This document shows positions 1-11,600 of a DNA stretch of 64,000 nucleotides, in pieces. Made by a program: the position numbers and the translations under genes. The DNA comes from Eretmocerus hayati (taxonomy: Eukaryota; Arthropoda; Insecta; Hymenoptera; Aphelinidae): the NCBI GenBank assembly GCA_029851415.1, contig CM056742.1:16347736-16411735 (forward strand). The letters run 5' to 3'. Every line of letters begins with the position of its first letter. The stretch's first letter is position 1. The notes beneath the pieces were generated by a model, which made no database searches, had not been told where the DNA came from, and saw only the letters and a list, made by a program, of their open reading frames with translations.

Positions 1-816
1 CTTAGATTAGACACAAATGCTTCACCAGCTGAATATCTTTTTGGTACTCAACTGCGTTTACCAGGTGAATTTGCCTTAGAAGGTAACTTTACACCTGATC
101 CACAAGTATTTTTGGAAGAATTCAGAGAGTATATGCGTGAAATAAGGCCAGTGCCAGTCACCACAAAGTACAAAAGACGCACTTTCTTTTTCAAAGACTT
201 GAATACATGTACACACGTCCTTTTGCGTGTAGACGAAGTTAAAAGACCTTTAGAGCAACCTTACACAGGACCTCATAAAATATTGAGAAGAATTACTGAT
301 AGAGTCTATGAAATTGAAGTTAATAATAGATCAAAAATAGTCAATGTCGAAAGACTGAAACCAGCGTTTTTCATTCCTGAAAGTGAAGATGTAATTGCAC
401 AAAAAACAAACGCAAGTAAACCCAATTTCAAACTCAGAGTAGAGCCACCTAGAGGTGAAACAAAGGTTGATCCAAAAAGCATAGAGAAGTTGATAACAAA
501 AACACCAAGTAACTTAGCTCAAAGCTCAAATCAAAACATGCCAAATGTTAATCAATTTCAAAGTCCTGTAGACGTACACAAAGTTCCTTCAGCTGTAACT
601 CATTCTCATGAACCAGCTAATACAGTAAAAACTTGTGATAAGAAAAAGGTAACATTTGCGAATAGCGATATTGATGTAAATTGCGAAAAACACCTGCATC
701 CTTGCAATTGTGATCACACCTATGCTAAGAAACGCTTAGACGACATAAAAATCGATGAAATTGTAAAAAAGATTGAAAGTTTATCTGATAAGCTCAATTC
801 TTTATCAAAACTGTAA
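1..816 (+). mobile_element. Ty3/gypsy-type LTR retrotransposon, 3' end of pol (integrase C-terminus), partial
   Basis: The frame is open from base 1 to the stop at 814-816. The first part reads like the end of a Ty3/gypsy integrase core: a motif ASPAEYLFGTQLRLPGEF typical of the target-proximal helix region. It is followed by a small basic and hydrophobic domain with the sequence YTGPHKILRRITDRVYEI and then VNVERLKPAF, which is the classic GPY/F-type C-terminal domain that aids integration. After about residue 150 the protein becomes low complexity (Ser, Asn, Thr rich) and ends in a short amphipathic helix. The frame has no stops, so this copy may be fairly young. Gag, protease, reverse transcriptase and the 5' LTR lie outside the window. 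No env-like frame follows. Assignment to Ty3/gypsy rests on motif recognition, not a search. Confidence 0.88.
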
Positions 817-1528
817 CTTATACAAATTGCCAAATGCTCTGTCATTAGTGAATCAAGTCGCTTTCTCCAAAAATCAATCAGATTTCGAGTAAGCTTAGTC
901 AACGCAACTTGTTCTAATGTAGTCAACATTTGTAAAAAATCCCGAATTTGACCAAATTTTCTCAAGAAGCACACTTAGTGCAATCGTTGACCAGTCCCTC
1001 TCCAAAAGTAGAGTAGAATACCTCCGATGGTAAGAGCGGTCGGACCACCAGAATGGCTTTCTCCCACTGGAGAATGTTCATTCCCTTTTGGGCATGTTTC
1101 CCGGGTGGCCGGAACATTCAATTTTGTAATATGGAGCAGGCAAAATTTATAGGCAAAGCCTAACCTTGGTGCTAAAGCACTGATTGTGTCAACATTGAGC
1201 ATTCATGCTCAAACCAAAATTTCTTGATGAAAAATTATGTAAATACTTGTATATATCTTAGATTGTAAGAAAATTTAGATTTAGTAAACTCTCTCATCTC
1301 CATAGATAAGAAACTGATTAGTCTTACAAATTTTGTAACTCTTGTCATCATGCAATTCTGATTTTTTGATCTAATGTCAAAAATTGATTTATTTACTTAA
1401 CGGAACGCAACAGCTTCCAAAAAAGATGAATTCACACTTTGTAATGTAACTCAACATTCAAAATGTACTTTTGATTTATATGAAATGTAAAACAACCCCT
1501 TGAACTCCGTTCTTTTGGGGGGGAGTGA
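817..1528 (+). mobile_element. Gypsy-type element, untranslated region between pol and the 3' LTR, with polypurine tract
   Basis: This stretch of about 700 bases has no reading frame of note on the plus strand. It ends in a G-rich run (1517-1525, gggggggag) directly before the LTR. That position and composition fit the polypurine tract that primes plus-strand DNA synthesis. Confidence 0.65.
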
Positions 1529-1873
1529 TGTAGGCACCAGCTGCCACATACACACACAACTACACTTACACACGTACATACACACATGCGTCTCCCAGCG
1601 GGGAGAGAGGAGAGAGAGAGAGAGAAAGATAGAGATAGAGTTCGATCAGACCGGCGATCGAGCCGCGCGGAATCATTAACTAGAAGAGAGTCGAGAAGTA
1701 CAGATCAGCTGGAGAGCTCTTAGCCTCCTTGCACTCAATTGTAACATCTTTGTATAATTAATTTGGAGTCAGATTAAATAACCAAGTGTATACAGTGAAC
1801 GTGAGTGTAATTTACTAAACCTCAACTAGCGGTACGCGCAACCTGCTCAAGGGAGGAGAAATCCATCCCTACA
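1529..1873 (+). repeat. 3' long terminal repeat of the gypsy-type element
   Basis: The LTR is bounded by TGTAGG at the left and CCTACA at the right, a perfect 6-bp inverted repeat with the canonical TG...CA ends. It directly follows a polypurine tract. Inside are a CA-rich block, a purine stretch of GA dinucleotides near 1603-1640, a TATA-like sequence near 1751 and ATTAAATA near 1773, which could serve as the poly(A) signal. Length is 345 bp. Target-site duplication cannot be checked because the 5' LTR is outside the window. Confidence 0.8.
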
Positions 1874-2581
1874 ACGCGGCTCGTGTGCTGTGGCTGTATG
1901 TTGGAACTGGCCAACGCGCCCCGCTTTTTGTGTCCATTATACCCCGTTCCACTCATCTTCGTATTACTATTATTGCTTAAAAACTACTCATCGGATCACT
2001 TCGATTCAAATTGGAGATTAAAGCTAACGAACAGAGCTACCGATGAGAGATGGTTAGCCAAGTATTTTCGATCAAATTGGCGCACGAACGGTAGAGTGCA
2101 TACAGGCGTGACAAGCGATATTTTACCTCGAATTTTGACCTACGCTTTTGAAGGGTCAAAACATATTGAAATTTCTTGTAACTCTCCAGGGAAAAACTAG
2201 GTGATACACTGATGCGAATTCATGAACATTTGGATTTTTAAATATTTTTTTGTATTTTATAACTGGGGTGCCCAAATTTTCGAGCTGCCCACCATACCCC
2301 GCTCTCCCCTACCCAAAATTCTCTTTTTCTAGACATTTCAGAACGACATTCAAGAATGGACAATGAACAAAAAAATTGACCAAGTTGGTCAGTTACTAGC
2401 ACCAATCAAGCGTCTTCGGCTTACTTTCAAGAATAAAATCGCGTAAACATACTGAAATCATAACGGCGTTTGCTGCATCGTTGTCTTTTGAAGTTTAGAT
2501 GGGTTACTGCGACTAGAATATAACTAGTGTTGAGTCCTGGCTTAAGGTGAGATGGGATCTATTATCTGCAGTCAGCGTAGC
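1874..2581. other. No recognised feature
   Basis: Plus-strand frames here are short and show no motif. Two C-rich stretches (about 1909-1955 and 2262-2316) both contain a CCATWATACCCCG-like string, which hints at an old degenerate transposon, but no ends could be paired. This is also the downstream side of the odorant receptor gene on the minus strand. I saw no clear AATAAA for it. Confidence 0.4.
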
Positions 2582-2632
2582 TCATTTCATGGATGCTATA
2601 GCAGCGATGTATGAGAAACTCGATTTAGTTAT
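2582..2632 (-). CDS. Odorant receptor exon 9 (last coding exon)
   Basis: Codes for ITKSSFSYIAAIASMK and a TGA stop. The acceptor AATTTGTTCCAG and phase 0 match exon 8, and the K-S-S-F-S-Y pattern is the expected end of the protein. It lies 5.1 kb from exon 8 because intron 8 is filled with repeats. The reading depends on family pattern and phase, so RNA evidence would settle it. Confidence 0.72.
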   Translation of the reverse strand: MTKSSFSYIAAIASMK

Positions 2633-5600
2633 CTGGAACAAATTTAAGCAATTAGTCTCAAAATTTGAAGCAGTCATGAGACTCGAAACCAGTTTCAGTC
2701 TTGGTTTGTGGTAGCGACATATACAAATACAAAAGTAGTAGATTAAACCGAAAAAATTGTTCTGTTCCGTGAGATATGACACCGGATTTTCTTCCATCTT
2801 TAGACAGTCTTCCAGGGATTTTTGTGGGGGTTCAAATATACATGATACATCTTCTGGTTAGGTTTCAAGTAACCTGTCCATTTTCTTCTAGAGCCTTCTA
2901 TATTGAATGTTTGGGCTCGTGATACATGAGTGATCGGAACGGCGCAGCATAAAGGAACTTTCTTGGACCGTTCTCATGAATACTCTGACAATGCTTTAGA
3001 GAACTTACTGAAAAATTGATACGTCATTCATCTAAGTGTTATCTACGTCCTTGTCAGGAGTACGAATTCTTGTCCATTCATTTTGTCCGCGAGGGCTCGA
3101 ATGTTCGTAATATTTGTCCGCGCGCAGTACAAATTTCCTGCTGCGCGGAGAGCATATGTGTGTGAGCGTGTACACTCACCGGACAAAATATCTGCACAAG
3201 CTACTTAGTGATTTTCACTTTTTAGGTTGGCACTGCCCATCTCACGGCGTGCTAAGGGAACGCGGGAAATGGAACGAACGCATGGCAGTACCAACCCAAA
3301 AAGTGAAAATAACAAAGTCCCTTGCGCAGATATTTTGTCCAGCGAGTGTACGCGCATGAGCTACTTTATTGTGTAAACGCGAGTGTACACTACATTAGCT
3401 TTAGAATGGTGAGGTCGCGTTGCCATCAAAACGATACGGCTTGCTCAAACTTTTCATCCTAATTGGCCCAGGAAATATACCTTCAAGATACAATTTCATT
3501 GCGGCAGACAGAGTCGGAATATCAGGGGAAATCTCATTATACATTCACTCAACCTATTTTTTGAAACAGAGGTCATCACACGTACGAATTTTTTTTTTTT
3601 TTGTGAATGGAAAAACAATTTCATATCCTTCGGAATAGCCGGTCCAATTTTTCAAGCAGGGCTTCCAGATTTCACGGTGCACATTGCTAAAAACCACCCT
3701 GCACAGCTCCCCACCCGACTGGGGACTGCGTTAGCATTACTTCCAGACGAAGGGCTGCCCGCATGAGCCACGTTGTCTCTGTTGCCCGTCTCACTACTTT
3801 TCGTCTCGTCTTATGTTTCATGCTCCTTCTTCTATCTTCGGTTTCGACTTCGTCCTTCGTCTTTCTTTGTCTCCCCCAATCGTAATCAGTTTAGTGTCAT
3901 CCAGTCGGGCGATGTTTGCCGCTTCAGAGTTCTCCCTTGCTCTTCCTTTCTGGTGATCACGAGTTTTTATCTCGTCCCACATTGTTTTGTTCTCGAGCAT
4001 TCGATCAACCAGGTTCTCTGGCCTAAGCCCGTATCCCATTGACTTCTCTAATGCAATGCGCTCTATCCTTGCGTCGGAATCGTCCCAGTCGACCCCGCAC
4101 ATCTGGCATTTCGGAGTATCGAGCTTCTTAAGGCCAGTCCGTAGTCCCCGCAATACCGCAATCAGACACGCACCGGAGTACATGCAGGTTTTCAAACAAT
4201 ATTTAATTTTTAAATGATTGCAAACACTTTTCGGAACAAATCATTGAGTCAGCGCGCTTCCCAATGAAATTTCCAATCATTTGAGCTTTGTTGCGTCTCA
4301 AAATTCGTGGTATATTTTGCAGGATTTGGAAATCTGCAATCTTGAGCTGGGCTGCCTTATCGTAGGAACCACGCTGTCATGCACGATTGCCATTTTCCAA
4401 ATCTCGCAACATATATCACGTGTTTTGAGACGCAACAAAGCTCAAACGATTGAAAATTCCATTGGGAAGCGCGCTGACTCAATGATCTGATCTGAAAAGT
4501 GTTTGCAACTATTCAAAAATTGAACATTGTTTAAATTATGCTATGCAAATCACCGTGGCGCCATCTATGGAGTAGCGAGCAAGTGTAAGCACTATGGACT
4601 GGCCTTAAAACTCGTTAGATAATCTCCGAAGCAACCGTGGTTTCTCAGAGCTTGGGTGAGCACGTAGTTAAGCTCTCCATGCTTCCGGTTCACCCACTTT
4701 GCAAAGTCAGGGATCAGCCGACGCATCCAGGGAACCTCTCTCTTTGGTGGGTCCCACTCACGCTGCAACTGGTTGATAGTGGTGGCTCTCTCCCGAGATC
4801 ACAGTGCCTTCGTGTGAGCTGTGATCAGCTGGCTCGTCAGCTTCAGTGACTTCTCTTGTCCCTCCCAGAGTCGTACCTCCTCTTGAACAACCAGTCGTAT
4901 TGAAGAAAAATCTGCCAGGACACATACTGCATCTCTAGACGCAGTGCGGTACACGTTGACAGCCCACAAGGCTGTGTTCTTGTGTGCTGGGCCCATTTCT
5001 TGTCGATGAGTGTTCCTCTAGTCACGCGACTCTTGTTGGCTGCTCCATAGACTATCATGGAGACGCTGACGGTATTGGAGAGCACCCTACGCGAAGGGAG
5101 CGGATCTTCAACATCCACATCAGGTGTTGCAGGGTGGCCCTGGTCCTTTCCGCTTTTGTTGCTGCTTCCTGGACGTGGTTTGCATAGCTGAGCTTGTGGA
5201 CCAGCCATACCGCCCGGATACTTCACTGCTTCCTTGATCCGGACTCGGAGTCGTGTATCGCCTCCTCCTGGTGACAACAACGGCTTCACACTTGTGGATG
5301 GCCAGAACTAAAATCCAATAGCCCAATATTCCCTTCATTCGTCTCATTGCGTTTGCAATGAGACGAATGAAGACGTTAAAGGGTAATTTCGTTAAGTTAG
5401 GATAACATAACCAAATACCGTAACGTAATGTCACTAACGTAATACAATAACGTAACGAAACTCCAATCCTTGGATTTCGTTTTGTTATTAATAACGTTAT
5501 TCTATAATAACGAAACTCGACTCTTACGTGAATAACGTTATATATGAATAACGTTATCAATAACGAAACGAAATTCAAGTATTCGAGTTTCGTTACGGTA

Positions 5601-8600
5601 TTCGAGTAACGTTATTCACATTACAATTGATTTCGTTACGTTACTTCCGCGAGTAACGTAACGAAATGGAAATTGAACTTTGTTTCGTTTTTTTTCTTTC
5701 GCCAAGTGATCAGGACAAACTTTTGCCCCACGAGGGCCTTAAATAGAGAAGATCGGATATGACTGATTCCTAATGCACCAGAAATAGACTAGGTTGGTGA
5801 GTACAACCAAGTATTCGGAGATACTTTTTTCAAAATTCTCCTACGACGCATAGAATCCGAGATACCGTCATTTTCAGAGAGGGTGATATTGCATTCACTC
5901 AGAATTCATTAGCGACTGTGAATATAATGGAAAAAATAACGTAACGAAACTGGGAAAAGAATTTCGTTATGTTAACGTAACGGAAAACTTTAACGAAATG
6001 TCTTGGAAATTACGTTACTCAATTTCGTTATTAGTTTCGTAAGTTTCGAATAACGTTATCCACATGAATTTCGTTATACGGTTCGTTAAAAATACCGAAA
6101 CTCATAATGAAACGAAATTCAATTCGTTATGATTTTAACGTTATTCTTGTAACGTAACGAAAAACATAACGGAATTCTACCCATTATTTAACGAAATAAC
6201 GAATATCACAACAGATCTCCGAGGGTTTCGTTAATAACGCACCATAACGAAACTAGCGTTATTTGTCAAACCCTGGTTAGTAGATATATGGGAAAATCAA
6301 GTAATTTCCCAAAAATGGGTAATCGACACATAAAATGGAAACTAGTAATTTTAAGGTAGGGTTAGTCAATATACGAGGAATTCTAGTGACTTTCCAAAGA
6401 AAAGGTTATCGATTTAGAGAAAAAACTATTAATTTTAAGGTAGGGTTACTCAATACACAAGAACATCTAGTGATTTTTCAAAAAAGGGTAATCAATATAG
6501 AGAAAAAACTAGTAATTTTAAGCTAGGGTTAGTCAATCTAGGGAAAAATCTTGTGATTTTCCGGGTAAGGTCAGAGCATTAAAGGGGAAAATCTAGTGAT
6601 TTTGTAGGTAAGGCTAGTCAACCTGGGGAAAAATCTAATGATTCCGGACGATATATATCTATAATATTAATTATTAAGCAAACTGCTTTGTATACCTCGG
6701 TTTGAACTTGAATGTGCCTCGAGCAGAAGAACCAGCATCCAGCTTAGTATGGCTCGGACTCTAAATCGAAAATGGATAATCATACGAGTCTTTTGACTTA
6801 CGATGCGGATTGGGTATCTCTGTCGTTCGGATCCGGACTCATAGCACACGTGCAAGGATTCGGATTTGAACCGAGGATCTGAATCCGAAGATGGAGAACA
6901 AACTCGTCCCAAAGAGAGTTTTTCGAATTGACCATATTTCATTTTACTAGGAACAGACGTGTATGCAAGTCTGGGAGGGTCCCAGAGCAGGTACGTAATT
7001 CATTGACAGCCGTAGGTCCGGAGAGTGTCAAGCTAAATAAAATTCTCAACGGGTGCACGACCAAAATTGTCCACCTTCTCCCCACATCGGGACAAATTCA
7101 GATGATCATCATTGAGGCGAATGAGAGGGGGGTCATCAAAACCCTCTCTCGATACCAAACAACTTTTGCATTGCATTTTTTTTGACGAAACTACGTCACG
7201 CTGCGGAGATCTCAAGGGGATGTAATCGAGTAAGATATTTTTTGGATGTACTGACAAAGGGGAATATCAACCTTGTAGATCCTGAATCTTGGTAAAACTT
7301 TGGAAATCATCATCTTGTTTTAGTGAGAAATGAAGATACCCAAAAAGTTTTCTTCGACAAGCCTCCTAATGGATATTAGCATTGGCCGGATAGGACGATA
7401 TCGAAAAATCGTGCATGTAGATATACTGACAATGCTAATCTCCATCACTGTATCTGGCATTGGAAGGTCCATTGAGGGGAAGGTACCCAAAAACCCTTTT
7501 GGGTACCTTCATTTCTCACCAAAAAAAGATGATTCCCAAATTTCGTCAAGATCCAAGACCCGCAAGGTTGGTGCTGTCCTTGTGAGTATTGAATACTTTG
7601 GTACAAAAAAGGCGCGAGCATCGAGCCCAGAATCTATCGAGACGTGTGTATTCCAGCTGGTGGCACATATTCCCGGTAAGAAGAAAGTTTCCAGTCCCAT
7701 AAATGGCAATTATTTGAGATTGAACTACAATTATGTCGAGATAGAAGTTTGACACTTTACCTTCGCGAATGATTCCATCGAAAGAGGAAAAACTGATCCC
7801 GCAGTCAAAACAAAAGGATTCAGAGATCGACGCAAAATCAATAAAATCATCTTGCGTTCTTCCAGCGTCATATACTGCCACTCAATGAAACACCTACAAA
7901 TTTCATAGATGAAATCAATCATTCAAGATGAATTGAGAAAGAGAAAAATAATACATACGCTGACTCGAATATTTGTCCACTGTAATCAATAATTGCCTGC
8001 CCGATCCAATTGTCGCAGAGTAAGGCAGTTTCTACAGCGACCCACATTATCGGGCATGCGTATCTTTTGATAGGAGGAGCATCCTTTGCATAAGCCATCT
8101 GGAATTGAATTTCGGTAAATGAGCACCGTCAAGTAGCTAACCAGGAGAGGTCATCACATCCGGATCACGGATTTGGCTGAGACTTTGGGAATAGTCTTCT
8201 TTTAGTGCCCAAAGATGAAACCCAAAATTATAGACCCTAACGCTCAAACGTTCCCGAGCTACAGCCAAGTACATTAGCATTGTAGGTATACCTATATGGA
8301 CGATTTTTTAACATAGGCCTATAAGGACAATGCTATTGCCTGAAGATGTAGCTCGGAAACGTTTGAGCGTTAGGGTCTATAATTTTGGGTTTCATCTTTT
8401 GGTACTAAAAGAAGACTATTCCTAAAGTTTCAGCCAAATCTTTGATCCGGATGTGATGACCTCTCCTGGTAAGTGACATTTCTCAATCTAGTCGGGATTC
8501 TTATCCGCAAGCATGGTTTTTTGAAAAATGAATTTGATAAACAAATTCTAACTCCCGCATTCATGGATTTTGATGCATCTAACTACACAAGTTTATGAAA

Positions 8601-11600
8601 TTTTGAATGGAATTGAAGAACATTACTCACGTAGTACATATAAACAATAGTCACTCATTCATCAGATCATGGGAAGTGTCTTCTCCTATCACACTAGTCA
8701 TCTTCGAACATTGGATTCTCGTGAACCACACTGTATGTCAAAGAGAAGTCAAAAACCATGTCTGGTATCATAAATTTCCTCAAATAAAGGGCCAGCAATG
8801 ATTTTTACCCTCAACCTATCAGTGGCCTAAATTAAAACTGAAATCATGATGTAAAGAATATGGTTCGTGTTCCGCACCAGTGCGTCCTCTTGAGCTCGTC
8901 AGTGAGTTTTGAGACATTGCATTACATCAGACATGACTTTTTATTTCTCTATGACATACTCTGTAACTTTCGAGGACCTTATGTTCTAAGACAACCAGAA
9001 TAATAGGGAAGTCAAAATCCATAATCTGATGATGAGTGACTCTCAAATTGTCCAATTCTAATTCTTCTATGTAGATTTTGCGAGATTATTGCAATATATT
9101 ACTCACGTAATAGTACAAAAGTGTCAACATAAGGCCGATTGTAAATTCAATTATCATCAATGCAACGTTTCCCAGACTTTGAAGATCTGCACAATACCTT
9201 GGAAAAATACCACTGTGGTTAGATTCTTATGAATCATAAATGTACATTATGAATAATACGTACTTTAACGCTTGATTGTGTAGGATGACTATCTGCCTTA
9301 TACCATCATATTCAGCGCCTGCTTGCAAAATTCCACATCTAGACTGAGTTCTTGAGCGAGTTGCACTGTAGTTTTCTATCCTAAAACTGAATATTTCGTG
9401 ATCACCGTTCACTTTTCAATAGTGAGTTTGAAGCTTCCTCAGTTCATGCAGTGTGTTGATTCGAGGAATAGTTCAAGTTGAAGTGAATGATGATCTTACC
9501 TAACTAAGTGGAATAGGCAACAAATATGTCTCACATACAAGACAAATATGGTTGTAAAACCTGCCAAAAGTATAATCTCGGAACTCATTGCTAGAAAGAC
9601 GTGTATCCAGCCCAGCCAGAAATGATCCTCTTGTCTGAAGTAAATGTAGTCAGCATGGAATAGAGGGATCATATAAGTCCCGTCGCCCTCGCCAATATAA
9701 ATATCCAATAGGTAACACAGTACCGGTATACTGGGAAGTACTATAAAAGCTCCAATCGTGAAGTAGACTGATCGAAAATCATATAATAATTAGTATCAAC
9801 TTCACTGGAACCTTCCGGATAAATGGAATCATTAAACTTATCAATGGCACATATTTATCCTTGTATGAATCTCCGCAATAATTAAGATGTTGAAATCATG
9901 AAGGATCAACTGGATAGCGATTCCTACTTATTGTACCGTAAGAAGTAACCATTGATATTTGACTTTCATGGTTCTGTTGGTCTTAACTATCGGAGTTGAG
10001 TGTCATTCATCTAGAGTTGGAAAAATTGCTAAAGGAGAGTAACACATTCTGTTGATAGCCCGGCTGAAAATGGTCGCGCGCCTGTCGCGCATGACTGTTG
10101 AGCTATGGTCATGGCCCGCGACTGTCGCGCGACCGGCTGTTGTAGGATATGCAGGCGGTGGACTGTCGAAAAAGGTCAGAAGGCGAGGAATATCACGGAG
10201 GTACAGATGGCACCCATAACAGTCCTGGACAAGCTACTGCTGATACCCCATACACTGCCAGGATGGTACCCGCTGCATCTGGTCGCGCGACCGAATACCA
10301 AACCCCCCCCCCCCCCCAATGTAATTGCGTTGATTTGCGCAGCTATGAAGCTAAATTTAGGCTCGAATTAATACTTTTCTACAGTTTGCACGTATTTAAT
10401 AGTAATAAACAAGATGCAAAAGTCTCCTCTTGTTTTAATGTGGCATCGTATACGATACCCATCAAAATATCAGAGCGCAATGGCTAACACCATCGATCCC
10501 TACTGTGAACGTTTGCTTCTGGGGTACTGTATACCGACATCAAAGTTCCTCTTGAATGTTGTGGGATGAGGTCCCCGCCACCTAGATGTGAAGCTGGCGG
10601 AAAGAAGTTTTGCACTTTTCGTCAGAAGTAAAAGGTTGGCTCATTACCAGTAGGTGGCGGCGGCCTCATTCTACAACATTCAAGAGGAACTTTGATGTCG
10701 GCATACAGTACTCCAGAAGCAAACGTTCACAGTAGAGATCGATGGTGTTTGCCGTGGATCCCTGAAATTTTGATAGGTATCGTATACGATGCCACATTAA
10801 AACAAGAGGAGACTTTTGCATCTCGTTTATTACTAATAAACACGTGCAAACTGTAGAAAAGTATCAATTTGAGCCTAAATTTAGCTTCATAGCAGCGGAA
10901 ATCAACGCAATTACATTGGGGGGTTTTGGTATTCGGTCGCGCGACCAGATGGAGCGGGTACCATCCTGGCAGTGTATGGGGCATCAGCAGTAGCTTGTCC
11001 AGGACTGTTGTGGGTGCCATCTGTACCTCCATGATATTCCTCGTCTTCTGACCTTTTTCGACAGTCCACCGCCTGCATATCCTACAACAACCGGTTGCGC
11101 GGTAGTCGCGGGCCATGAACGTAGCCCAACAGTCGCGCGACGGTGGCGGGACAGAAGCGCCACTGTTGCACGACAGGCTCAAGACTAACACTTACTCCTT
11201 AACGGCACAAAAACTGATCGCTTCCAACACTTTCTTATCAATGGAACAAAGACCAAAAATTTTGGTTTCACAGCAACAATAACAACACCGAAAGTAACAC
11301 ATTCTCCTTCATGGTACGGAGATTAATCCATCAGTTTTTTCGACTACGATAAGACGAATGTATTAGTCTCTGCGGTTGATAGATCAGGTCTGGTAAGGAG
11401 GCGTGTTAGTCTTTGTGCCGTTCAGGAATAAGTGTCAATATTCGTACCGAGAAAAAAAAAAAAACGATAATCTCCAACAATCACGGCCGATGATGCGTTA
11501 CTCTTCGTAAGAGCAGACATTTGAATTTCTATACCTAGCTTCCGCCTTCATTTTGATTAGCCCCCATGGGCCTGATGGGGTATTAGGGGTACGCCTCGCC

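Noticed and set aside
1883..2200. 105-codon plus-strand open frame after the LTR
   Set aside because: No motif; composition like flanking DNA; contains a CCATTATACCCCG-type string also seen at 2290, suggesting degenerate transposon.
10727..11191. 154-codon minus-strand open frame and its plus-strand partner at 10105-10487
   Set aside because: They are mirror images created by the palindrome and show no domain or coding pattern.
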